The notes under the pieces were generated by a model. That model was not told the origin of the DNA. It saw only the letters and a list, made by a program, of their open reading frames with translations, and did no database searches. Positions 1 to 6,870 of a stretch of DNA of 8,707 bases are shown here, one piece after another. Every line of letters begins with the position of its first letter. The stretch's first letter is position 1. The translations under genes were made by a program, and so were the position numbers. Source of the DNA: Spirochaetaceae bacterium (GTDB lineage Bacteria; Spirochaetota; Spirochaetia; B11-G9); assembly GCA_030600745.1 (NCBI GenBank), contig JAUVLL010000119.1:1-8707 (forward strand), read 5' to 3'.

Positions 1-85
1 AAGGAAGCAGACCTCCTAATCAGGGTGGAAGACCTCCTTACCAGGGAAGAACACAAGGAAGCAGACCTCCGTTTCAAAGAGGTCC
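1..85 (+). repeat. Short coding repeats in the IF2 N-terminal tail
   Basis: A 16-base unit (aaggaagcagacctcc) occurs exactly at 1-16 and 55-70. A related unit, ggtggaagacctcct, lies at 24-38. In the infB frame these encode GSRPP, GGRPP and GSRPP blocks separated by short Gln/Gly/Arg linkers. The repeat probably continues to the left of the window. It belongs to the low-complexity N-terminal extension of IF2 and is not a separate gene or a CRISPR array. Confidence 0.7.
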
Positions 86-2018
86 TCAAACAAACAGAAG
101 CGGAGGGCAATCACCTGCTCCAGCTAATGATTTACAGAAAAAACCAGCAGGAAAAAAGTTCTTTAAAGCTAAGAAGAAATCTTCTTACCAGAAGAATAAA
201 AAACAGGAAGTTCAGCAGAAAAATTATCCTTTTAAGAAGAAAACTGTTGTAATGACTAATCCTGTTCCAAAATCTATTGATATTATGGAATTTATTACAG
301 TTTCTGATCTTGCAAAAAAGATGAATCTTAAGGCTTCAGATCTAATTAGTAAACTTATGAGTATGGGAATGATGATTACTATTAATCAACAGATCGATTC
401 TGAAACTGCAGCTCTAATATCGAAAGAGTATGATTGTAAAGTGAATATTGTTTCTTTGTACGATGAAACTATTATTGAAACGGCTAAAAAGGATGAATCA
501 GACTTAAAAGAAAGACCCCCTATTGTTACAGTAATGGGTCACGTCGACCATGGAAAAACAAAACTTCTTGATGCTATACGTGAGTCAAATGTAGTAGCTG
601 ATGAGCATGGTGGTATTACACAGCATATTGGTGCATACAAAGTTAAACTCGAACAGGGCGAACTTGTATTTCTTGATACTCCCGGGCATGAAGCTTTTAC
701 TCTAATGAGGGCAAGAGGTGCAAATATAACAGATATTGTTATATTGGTAGTCGCTGCAAACGATGGTGTAATGCCTCAGACAATCGAAGCAATTCACCAT
801 GCAAAAGAGGCGAATGTTCCAATTATTGTTGCTGTTAACAAAGTAGATCTTCCTGAAGCTAATGTTGACAGGGTCAAACAGCAGTTGTCCGAATACGATC
901 TAATGCCGGAAGATTGGGGTGGGTCGACACTTTTTTGTGAAGTTTCTGCTCTTAAAAAGCAAGGCCTTGATCATCTTCTTGAATCAATAATTCTTCAGAC
1001 TGAACTCCTGGAACTAAAGGTTAATTATAATTGTCGTGCAGAAGGAAAAGTTGTTGAATCAAGGGTTGATCATGGAAGAGGTATTGTTTCTACAGTGATT
1101 ATACAGAGGGGTACTCTTAAAATTGGAGATTCTTTTGTAGCCGGTGTTTATCCTGGTAAGGTTAGAGCAATGTTTAATGACAGGGAAACAAGGATAGAAG
1201 AAGCTACTCCTGCAACACCAGTCGAGATCCTTGGTTTTACTGGAATACCTGATGCCGGTTCTCCATTTCAGGTTACTGAAACAGAAAAACAGGCAAGAAT
1301 GGTAGGGGAGAAGAGACAGGAACTGGAACGCCAGGGGGAAGCTAAAAACGTTAAAAAAATCACTCTTGACAATATATACGACTCAATACAGGATGGTGAA
1401 GTACAGGAACTGAAAATTATCATAAAGGGAGATGTTCAGGGGTCAGTGGAAGCATTAAAATCATCCCTCGAAAAACTTTCCACAGACGAGATAAAACTTC
1501 ATGTTATACATGCTGCAGCAGGTGCGGTAATTGAAAATGATGTAAATCTTGCATCAGCTTCAAAAGCTATTATTGTAGGTTTCCACGTAAGGCCAACACC
1601 CAAAGCTATGATGCTGGCTGATCAGGAAAAAGTAGAGATTAGAAAATACACCATAATATATGATGCTTTGGAAGATATAAAATCTGCTATGGAAGGAATG
1701 CTGTCACCTGAATTAAAAGAGGTTACTATAGGTACTATTGAGGTAAGGAATACTTTTAAAGTACCGAAGATTGGTGTAATCGCCGGTTGTTATGTAACAA
1801 ACGGTAAAGTTACAAGAGGTTCAACTGTACATGTTATAAGAGATGGAATTGAACTGCACACTGGAAAGATAATTTCTTTAAAACGCTTTAAAGATGATGC
1901 AAAGGAAGTTGAAAAAGGATTTGAGTGTGGGATCGGAATTGAAAACTTTAATGATCTTAAAGAAGGTGATATCTTCGAAGCTTTTGAGATTCAGAAGATA
2001 GCGAGAAAACTTAAATAA
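1..2018 (+). CDS. infB: Translation initiation factor IF-2, 5'-truncated by window edge
   Basis: IF2 is the GTPase that places initiator tRNA on the 30S subunit and promotes 50S joining. The frame is open from position 3 with no stop, giving 671 visible residues; the true start lies upstream. Visible residues 1-83 are a disordered Gly/Arg/Pro-rich then Lys-rich tail. An IF2-N module follows (about 94-148, EFITVSDLAKKMNLKASDLI). The G domain has G1 GHVDHGKT (179-186), G2 GGITQHIGAY, G3 DTPGH (225-229), G4 NKVD (279-282) and G5 SAL (315-317). Beta-barrel, IF2-specific and C-terminal fMet-tRNA-binding domains complete it, ending near FNDLKEGDIFEAFEI. The G1 variant GKTKLL and SAL for the commoner SAK look spirochaetal to me (recollection, not a search). 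The ATG at 252 is internal and has no good ribosome-binding site. rbfA follows after 5 bases, consistent with one operon. Confidence 0.97.
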   Translation, partial: GSRPPNQGGRPPYQGRTQGSRPPFQRGPQTNRSGGQSPAPANDLQKKPAGKKFFKAKKKSSYQKNKKQEVQQKNYPFKKKTVVMTNPVPKSIDIMEFITVSDLAKKMNLKASDLISKLMSMGMMITINQQIDSETAALISKEYDCKVNIVSLYDETIIETAKKDESDLKERPPIVTVMGHVDHGKTKLLDAIRESNVVADEHGGITQHIGAYKVKLEQGELVFLDTPGHEAFTLMRARGANITDIVILVVAANDGVMPQTIEAIHHAKEANVPIIVAVNKVDLPEANVDRVKQQLSEYDLMPEDWGGSTLFCEVSALKKQGLDHLLESIILQTELLELKVNYNCRAEGKVVESRVDHGRGIVSTVIIQRGTLKIGDSFVAGVYPGKVRAMFNDRETRIEEATPATPVEILGFTGIPDAGSPFQVTETEKQARMVGEKRQELERQGEAKNVKKITLDNIYDSIQDGEVQELKIIIKGDVQGSVEALKSSLEKLSTDEIKLHVIHAAAGAVIENDVNLASASKAIIVGFHVRPTPKAMMLADQEKVEIRKYTIIYDALEDIKSAMEGMLSPELKEVTIGTIEVRNTFKVPKIGVIAGCYVTNGKVTRGSTVHVIRDGIELHTGKIISLKRFKDDAKEVEKGFECGIGIENFNDLKEGDIFEAFEIQKIARKLK

Positions 2019-2023
2019 ATATT

Positions 2024-2374
2024 ATGGGTGAGAGTTTTAGAATACAGAGGGTTGAAACCCTTATTCGGGAAGAACTTGGGAAGATGATCCTTTCCGGTAC
2101 AATTAAAGATCCCCGGATCAGTAATCTTATTTCAGTTTCTGATGTTGATATTTCCAGAGATATAAAGTACGCAAAAATTTATATCTCTGGTTTCGAAAGT
2201 GATAAAAGTCTGGAAAAATCAGTTGAAGCTCTTAATCATGCATGCGGTTTTATTCAAATGAAACTTGCAAAAAAATTAAAAACCAGGAATACACCAAAAC
2301 TTACATTTTTTGTTGATAATTCAATCAAACAGGGAATTGATATGATTAAGAAAATTGAGGATCTTAATTCTTGA
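2024..2374 (+). CDS. rbfA: Ribosome-binding factor A (30S maturation)
   Basis: RbfA is a small KH-like protein that binds the immature 30S subunit and helps finish 16S rRNA 5'-end maturation. The 116-residue product has the usual family length. Its N-terminus (RIQRVETLIREELGKMI) matches the conserved first helix, followed by DPRI and VSDVDISRDIKYAKIYIS, the strand region typical of the family. The start is the ATG 5 bases after the infB stop. No strong Shine-Dalgarno precedes it, so expression probably depends on ribosomes finishing infB. The TGA stop overlaps the TTG start of truB. The infB-rbfA-truB order is widespread in bacteria and supports the call. Confidence 0.93.
   Translation: MGESFRIQRVETLIREELGKMILSGTIKDPRISNLISVSDVDISRDIKYAKIYISGFESDKSLEKSVEALNHACGFIQMKLAKKLKTRNTPKLTFFVDNSIKQGIDMIKKIEDLNS
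2357..2360 (+). promoter_or_regulatory. Ribosome-binding site for the TTG start of truB
   Basis: GAGG lies inside the end of rbfA, 10 bases before the TTG at 2371. It is the only purine-rich site placed to serve truB. It supports the TTG start, because no in-frame ATG occurs until well past the first conserved TruB motifs. Confidence 0.5.
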
Positions 2375-3258
2375 TATCTTCTCATTCCGGGCTTATTCTT
2401 CTTAACAAACCTCCTGATATTACCTCTTTCAGGGTTCTTAATATTATTAAGAAAAAAATAAATAGTGAAAAAGTCGGACATACCGGTACATTGGACAAAT
2501 TTGCAGAAGGATTGATGCTTGTTCTTACCGGTAAAATGACCAAATTGGCACCTATTTTTACAGATATGGATAAAGAGTATTTGGCAACCTATAAATTTGG
2601 AGAAGAAACCGATACACTGGATCCGGAAGGAAAAATTACAGCCACTGAATCTGTTCCTGATATTGGTATTATTGAAAACAATATAGATAATTTTATGGGT
2701 AATATTATGCAGCGGCCTCCTGACTTTTCTGCTATACATATAAACGGCAAGAGAGCATATAAAATTGCCGTTTCCGGTCAAAAACCTGTTATACCTGAAA
2801 GACCAGTTACTATATATGATTACAGGATAAAAGAATGGAATCCTCCATATTTAACTGTTAAAGTAAAATGTTCAAAAGGGACTTATATACGCTCACTGGC
2901 AAGAGATCTTGGAAAGGTTTGCGGATCAAGAGCCTATGTCACTTCTCTTAAAAGATCTGAAGTCGGATCATGGGGTATAAAAGATTCAGTTTCTCCTGAT
3001 AACTTTGATCCTGATCAGAATATAATCTCAGGGTTACAACTTTTTAACTTAATTCCTGAAATAGGAATTGTCTCTGTTAATGATACTCAGGCTAAAAAAA
3101 TTCTCAATGGTACAGGCATTTCATTATGGATGAACAGGGATTTAGAATTTAATGAAGGTCTAACGGCTCTTTTTAACAGTAGGGAGAATTTTCTTGCACT
3201 GATTGAAAAAAATGAAAATACAATGAAATACAGATTTGTTGAGGACTGTAAAGTATGA
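2371..3258 (+). CDS. truB: tRNA pseudouridine-55 synthase TruB
   Basis: TruB converts U55 in the T-loop of tRNAs to pseudouridine. The 295-residue product has the family landmarks in order: LLNKPPDITSF near the N-terminus; the catalytic block GHTGTLDKFAEGLM with the expected nucleophile Asp42; EYLATYKFGEETDT with the conserved Tyr70; and KCSKGTYIRSLARDLG (Cys167, Arg174). The last 60 or so residues would be the RNA-binding C-terminal part. The length is slightly below the E. coli enzyme (about 314). The start is TTG at 2371, overlapping the rbfA stop as TTGA. No in-frame ATG comes before the GHTGTLD block, so TTG is well supported. The TGA stop overlaps the ribF ATG (ATGA), suggesting translational coupling on both sides. 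Confidence 0.95.
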   Translation: MISSHSGLILLNKPPDITSFRVLNIIKKKINSEKVGHTGTLDKFAEGLMLVLTGKMTKLAPIFTDMDKEYLATYKFGEETDTLDPEGKITATESVPDIGIIENNIDNFMGNIMQRPPDFSAIHINGKRAYKIAVSGQKPVIPERPVTIYDYRIKEWNPPYLTVKVKCSKGTYIRSLARDLGKVCGSRAYVTSLKRSEVGSWGIKDSVSPDNFDPDQNIISGLQLFNLIPEIGIVSVNDTQAKKILNGTGISLWMNRDLEFNEGLTALFNSRENFLALIEKNENTMKYRFVEDCKV

Positions 3259-4037
3259 TAGTTATGACCTGGGATGATTTTACCAAAGGTGCTTTAAGAG
3301 ATAAGGGCCCAATCGCTCTCTCCATTGGTGTTTTTGACGGTGTGCACTCCGGACATCGCCAGCTGCTTTCAGATATACTCAGCCACACTGGCAGCATGTC
3401 TGTAGTGTTGACTTTCAGAGTAAATCCCAGAGTTTATTTTAAGGATGAAACCTATCCTGGAGATATTTATTCTTTACCTCAAAAACTCTCTGTCCTTAAT
3501 TCTCTGGGTATAGACACCGTGATACTCATTGACTTTTCCTATGATTTTAGTAAACTGTCTGGTAAGGATTTCCTGTATCAGATTGCCGATAACTGTAATC
3601 TAAGAAATCTTGTACTGGGAGATAATTTTAAGTGTGGAAAAGGGAGGATGACCACCTCCTATGAAGCTGTTGAGATTCTTACGGGTAAAAATGTCATTGT
3701 AGATATAGGAAATATGGCCTATTTTGAAGGTCAGATTATTAGCAGTTCCCGCATACGGAAAGCTGTAGCATCCGGGAAAATTAAAGATGCCCAAAAGATG
3801 CTTGAAAGAGTTTTTTCTCTTGATATTGCCAATATCCCTCAGATATCAAAAGATGAAACCATTACTATAGATACTAAAAATATAAGCCAGGTCCTCCCGC
3901 CACGAGGGCAATATACAGGGCTTATGGGAACTTCCGATATGACTCTAAAAAGTAAAATACTTGTTGGAGAATCGGATATTAAAATTCCACTGCAAAAAAT
4001 GCAGCATTTAGATTTTATTAAATTCATATTGGAATAA
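3255..4037 (+). CDS. ribF: RibF-type FAD synthetase with a degenerate or missing riboflavin-kinase domain
   Basis: Typical bacterial RibF phosphorylates riboflavin to FMN with its C-terminal domain and adenylylates FMN to FAD with its N-terminal domain. The N-terminal half is intact: GVFDGVHSGH (25-34), TFRVNP (53-58, Asn where His is common), LGDNFKCGKGR (121-131) and SSSRIR (163-168). After MLERVF (182-187) only 73 residues remain, against roughly 120 in full kinase domains. The GR-x-x-GFPTAN signature and a recognisable catalytic-Glu strand (EVHLxDF type) are missing. LPPRGQY (214-220) resembles the LPPxGVY strand of the kinase barrel, so this looks like a remnant. FAD synthetase activity is therefore the safer prediction. 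The gene reads through cleanly with no visible frameshift. The start ATG overlaps the truB stop; GAGG lies 10 bases upstream. A second in-frame ATG at 3264 is possible. Confidence 0.88.
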   Translation: MIVMTWDDFTKGALRDKGPIALSIGVFDGVHSGHRQLLSDILSHTGSMSVVLTFRVNPRVYFKDETYPGDIYSLPQKLSVLNSLGIDTVILIDFSYDFSKLSGKDFLYQIADNCNLRNLVLGDNFKCGKGRMTTSYEAVEILTGKNVIVDIGNMAYFEGQIISSSRIRKAVASGKIKDAQKMLERVFSLDIANIPQISKDETITIDTKNISQVLPPRGQYTGLMGTSDMTLKSKILVGESDIKIPLQKMQHLDFIKFILE

Positions 4038-4043
4038 GGAAGG
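4036..4043 (+). promoter_or_regulatory. Strong Shine-Dalgarno for rpsO
   Basis: AAGGAAGG sits 6 bases before the rpsO ATG at 4050 and overlaps the last bases of the ribF stop codon. It is the strongest ribosome-binding site in the window. That fits the high output needed for a ribosomal protein read from the same message as low-abundance enzymes. Confidence 0.75.
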
Positions 4044-4049
4044 TAAATT

Positions 4050-4319
4050 ATGCCCTTAAAAAAAGATCAGAAAATAGAAATTGTAAAAGAATTTGGATCC
4101 AGTGATAAAGATACCGGATCTACAGAAGTACAAATAGCTTTAATAACAACAAGAATTCTTGAACTTACAGAACACTTTAAAATACATAAAAAAGATCATG
4201 CAGGTAGACGCGGCCTGTTAAAAATGGTAGGTCAAAGAAGAAGACTTTTAAAATATCTAAAAAAGACTAACCTGGAAGGTTATAGAGCTATCCTTAAACG
4301 ATTAAACTTAAGAAAATAG
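4050..4319 (+). CDS. rpsO: 30S ribosomal protein S15
   Basis: S15 is a primary 16S rRNA-binding protein of the 30S platform and contributes to an intersubunit bridge. At 89 residues it has the canonical length. The sequence shows the full family pattern: DTGSTEVQIALITTRILELT, then HKKDHAGRRGLLKMVGQRRR, then LLKYLKK and a C-terminal LRK. The start ATG is fixed by the strong upstream Shine-Dalgarno and by MPLKKDQK aligning with the usual N-terminus. It lies 12 bases after ribF and only 9 bases before pnp. In E. coli S15 represses its own mRNA through a leader structure; I could not identify an equivalent here. Confidence 0.98.
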   Translation: MPLKKDQKIEIVKEFGSSDKDTGSTEVQIALITTRILELTEHFKIHKKDHAGRRGLLKMVGQRRRLLKYLKKTNLEGYRAILKRLNLRK

Positions 4320-4321
4320 GA
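4318..4321 (+). promoter_or_regulatory. Ribosome-binding site for pnp embedded in the rpsO stop
   Basis: AGGA overlaps the rpsO TAG stop codon and lies 7 bases before the pnp ATG at 4329. The 9-base rpsO-pnp gap therefore holds the end of the site, its spacer and nothing else. Reading of pnp is probably coupled to termination on rpsO. Confidence 0.55.
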
Positions 4322-4328
4322 AATTAGA

Positions 4329-6425
4329 ATGATAAAACAAGTAAAAATACGTATTGGTGAGAGTGATTTAGTTCTGGAAACAGGCCGTATGGCTAAACAG
4401 GCAAATGGAGCAGTTTATGCTTATTATGAAGGTAGTGCTGTACTTGCAACTGCGTGTTGCGGTAAATCACCAGTAACAGGTCTTGATTATGTACCATTAC
4501 AGGTAGAATACAACGAAAAATTTTATGCTGCCGGGAAAATCCCCGGAGGATTTCTCAAAAGAGAAGGAAGACCTAAAGATAAGGAAATACTTGTCTGTCG
4601 ATTAATTGATCGTCCTATGCGCCCACTTTTCACAAAGGCGTTTGGAAGAGAAATACAGGTTGTTCCTACAGTTGTTTCTTCAGATCAGATTAATCCTCCT
4701 GATATGGTTGCAATGGTTGCTGCATCAGCAGCAGTAGTTATTTCTGATATTCCTTTTAATGGTCCTGTCGGGTCCGTTAGAATTGCCCGGGTTAATGGTG
4801 AATTAACAGTTAACCCTACATTTGAACAGATAAAGAACAGTTCACTCGAAATTATTGTTTCCGGTACAAAAGATGGAATTACAATGGTGGAAGGTGGAGC
4901 AGATGAAGTAAGTGAAGAGATTATGCTTGAGGCTATTCATATGGCCGAAAAGATTATAAACGAAATTTGTGATGCACAGATTGAACTCGCAAAGATAGCA
5001 GGAAAAGAAAAACTTCCTATCACTAAAGATGAAACAACATTGGATAAGGTGGATGATATAAGTTCCTTTGCTTATTCAAAGATGGAAGAAGCATGTTTCG
5101 TAAAAGGTAAATTCAGCCGTTACGATGCTATTCAATCAGTTAAAAATGAAACTTTCGAAAAATTTAAGGAAGATATTCCCGAGGATCAGGAAAAACTCTT
5201 TTCTGCTTTTTTTGAAAATATGGAGTATGAAATAGTTCGAAAATCAATTTTAGAAAAAGGTATAAGAACTGATGGAAGAGGTGTTGAGGACATACGCCCA
5301 ATAAGCTGCGAAATTGATATCCTGCCAAGAACTCACGGTAGTGCCCTTTTTACCAGAGGTGAAACACAAAGTCTTGCTGTAACAACTCTTGGAACAGTTT
5401 ATGATGAACAGATGGTGGATAATATTGATGGTGATAAATCCTACAATAATTTCATGCTGCATTATAATTTCCCTCCTTTTTCTGTAGGTGAAACCGGTAG
5501 AATGGGAACAGGCAGAAGAGAAATTGGTCATGGCCATCTGGCTTATAGAGCTATTGAAGCAATTCTTCCGGATAAAGCTGATTTTCCATATACAATTAGA
5601 ATTGTGTCAGAAATTCTTGAATCCAATGGCTCATCTTCAATGGCCTCTGTTTGCGGCGGTACTCTTTCTCTTCTGAATGCTGGTATTCCTATTAAAAAAC
5701 CTGTTGCAGGAATTGCTATGGGACTTGTCAGTAGTGATACTAAGGACGTAGTACTCAGTGATATTCTTGGAGAAGAAGATCATCTGGGGGATATGGACTT
5801 TAAAGTAACAGGAACTGCTGACGGTATCACAGCATTTCAAATGGATATAAAAATATCGGGTGTAAGTGCTGAATTGATGTCAAAAGCACTGGAACAGGCA
5901 AAAAAAGGCAGACTTCATATACTAAAAATTATGAATAATACAATTGAAACTCCCCGGGAATCTCTTTCCGAATATGCGCCTAAAATCATTTCTTTCTCCA
6001 TTGATACTGAAAAAATTGGTCTTGTAATTGGACCTGGCGGGAAAAATATAAAAGCAATTGCGGAAAAAAGTGGTGCTGAGATAAAGATTGATAATGATGG
6101 GAAAGTTGCTATTTACGGAAAAAATCAGGAAGGAACTGACATGGCGGAAGCTATGGTAAAGGGACTTATAGAAGAACCGGAAGTAGGAAGAATCTATACT
6201 GGTACTGTCAAAAAAATTCTTGATTTCGGTGCTTTCATTGAAATCCTGCCTGGTAAAGAAGGACTCTGTCATATTTCAAAACTTTCCAGAGAAAGGGTCA
6301 ATAAGGTAACAGATGTTCTGGAGATGGATCAGGAAATTTCTGTAAAACTTCTGGAAATAGACAGGATGGGAAGATTAAATTTAAGTTACATTGATGCTCT
6401 TGAAGCAGAAGCTAAGAACAAATAA
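4329..6425 (+). CDS. pnp: Polyribonucleotide nucleotidyltransferase (PNPase)
   Basis: PNPase degrades RNA 3'-to-5' by phosphorolysis, releasing nucleoside diphosphates, and can add tails in reverse; it works as a cytoplasmic trimer. The 698-residue product is full length (E. coli 711). In order: RNase PH-like domain 1 (about 1-230, with GGFLKREGRPKDKE and CRLIDRPMRPLF), a helical linker, RNase PH-like domain 2 (about 310-550, with RTDGRG and EDHLGDMDFKVTGTADG), a KH domain with GPGG at 568-571, and an S1 domain from about residue 620 (GRIYTGTVKKILDFGAFIEI). Asp484 and Asp490 match the metal-binding Asp486 and Asp492 of the E. coli enzyme. All catalytic landmarks are present, so it should be active. 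It lies directly downstream of rpsO, as in many bacteria. Confidence 0.98.
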   Translation: MIKQVKIRIGESDLVLETGRMAKQANGAVYAYYEGSAVLATACCGKSPVTGLDYVPLQVEYNEKFYAAGKIPGGFLKREGRPKDKEILVCRLIDRPMRPLFTKAFGREIQVVPTVVSSDQINPPDMVAMVAASAAVVISDIPFNGPVGSVRIARVNGELTVNPTFEQIKNSSLEIIVSGTKDGITMVEGGADEVSEEIMLEAIHMAEKIINEICDAQIELAKIAGKEKLPITKDETTLDKVDDISSFAYSKMEEACFVKGKFSRYDAIQSVKNETFEKFKEDIPEDQEKLFSAFFENMEYEIVRKSILEKGIRTDGRGVEDIRPISCEIDILPRTHGSALFTRGETQSLAVTTLGTVYDEQMVDNIDGDKSYNNFMLHYNFPPFSVGETGRMGTGRREIGHGHLAYRAIEAILPDKADFPYTIRIVSEILESNGSSSMASVCGGTLSLLNAGIPIKKPVAGIAMGLVSSDTKDVVLSDILGEEDHLGDMDFKVTGTADGITAFQMDIKISGVSAELMSKALEQAKKGRLHILKIMNNTIETPRESLSEYAPKIISFSIDTEKIGLVIGPGGKNIKAIAEKSGAEIKIDNDGKVAIYGKNQEGTDMAEAMVKGLIEEPEVGRIYTGTVKKILDFGAFIEILPGKEGLCHISKLSRERVNKVTDVLEMDQEISVKLLEIDRMGRLNLSYIDALEAEAKNK

Positions 6426-6432
6426 ATTAACT

Positions 6433-6870
6433 ATGCAGAAGATAATTATATTTGGTGATTATGAAGCTGGTAAGGGGCCTGTTTATGGTTCCTCACTTGC
6501 TTCCGGTGCCGATATAAAAGCCTGTATCGATGAAGAAATAGTTATTGAACCTGGTGAAACTTCATTAATACCTACCGGAATACGACTTCAAATACCAGAG
6601 GGTTATGAGGGTCAGGTAAGGCCGAGATCTGGTCTTGCTTTAAAATACGGTGTTACAGTATTAAATACACCAGGAACTATAGATTCTGATTACAGGGGAG
6701 AAATTAAAATAATTTTAATAAATCATGGTAAAAAGCCTTATACGGTACGTAAAAATGATAGAATTGCACAGTTGATATTTTCGCCAATAATACAGGCTGA
6801 GTTCATACAGAAAAAAAAATTATCTACTTCGGATCGGGGAAGAAATGGATTTGGTTCAACAGGGATCTAA
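6433..6870 (+). CDS. dut: dUTP diphosphatase (dUTPase)
   Basis: dUTPase hydrolyses dUTP to dUMP and pyrophosphate, limiting uracil in DNA and feeding dTMP synthesis; the family is a homotrimer with shared active sites. All five motifs are visible: I SGADIKA (24-30), II PRSGLALKYG (64-73), III GTIDSDYRGEI (81-91, catalytic Asp84), IV RIAQLIF (110-116) and V RGRNGFGSTG (135-144). Motif V has Asn where Gly is commoner. With the ATG at 6433 the protein is 145 residues, the normal size. An upstream TTG (6391) or ATG (6394) would add 13-14 residues inside pnp with no homology to expect, so 6433 is preferred despite a weak ribosome-binding site; reinitiation after the pnp stop 7 bases upstream is likely. 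The 3' end overlaps lptF by 26 bases. Confidence 0.95.
   Translation: MQKIIIFGDYEAGKGPVYGSSLASGADIKACIDEEIVIEPGETSLIPTGIRLQIPEGYEGQVRPRSGLALKYGVTVLNTPGTIDSDYRGEIKIILINHGKKPYTVRKNDRIAQLIFSPIIQAEFIQKKKLSTSDRGRNGFGSTGI
6836..6839 (+). promoter_or_regulatory. Ribosome-binding site for lptF inside dut
   Basis: GGGG followed by AAGAA precedes the lptF ATG at 6845 with 5 bases between. The same bases encode the Arg-Gly-Arg of dUTPase motif V in another frame. This supports the overlapping start: later in-frame starts would cut into or remove the first membrane helix. Confidence 0.5.

Noticed and set aside
25..252. A 75-residue + strand frame beginning with ATG at 25
   Set aside because: It lies in a different frame over the IF2 N-terminal coding sequence, which is open from position 3. 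Its content (Lys/Arg/Glu/Leu) is what a frame-shifted reading of the repeat region gives, and it has no recognisable family.
252..254. ATG at 252 as the start of infB or of a short IF2 isoform
   Set aside because: The same frame is open for 83 codons upstream with IF2-like basic composition, and there is no clear ribosome-binding site before 252. Internal starts exist in E. coli infB, but nothing here supports one.
2254..2781. 175-residue minus-strand frame across rbfA and truB
   Set aside because: It is antisense to two well-supported genes, has no family resemblance, and is rich in Phe, Ile, Cys and Asn as expected from complementing AT-rich codons.
3990..4004. Small hairpin (ctgca, five-A loop, tgcag) near the end of ribF as a terminator or S15 operator
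   Set aside because: The stem is only 5 pairs with no following uninterrupted T tract, it lies in ribF coding sequence, and no S15-binding feature could be recognised.
4531..4546. GC-rich inverted repeat (ccggg...cccgg) in early pnp
   Set aside because: It falls in codons for the conserved PGG-F-x-KREG segment of PNPase and has no T run, so amino acid constraint explains it.
5922..6272. 116-residue minus-strand frame under the pnp KH/S1 region
   Set aside because: It is a shadow of strongly conserved PNPase sequence, with no ribosome-binding site or recognisable motif.
6391..6432. Longer dut start at TTG 6391 or ATG 6394
   Set aside because: It would add 13-14 residues read from the end of pnp, beyond the normal dUTPase N-terminus. 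MQKIIIFG from 6433 gives the usual length.
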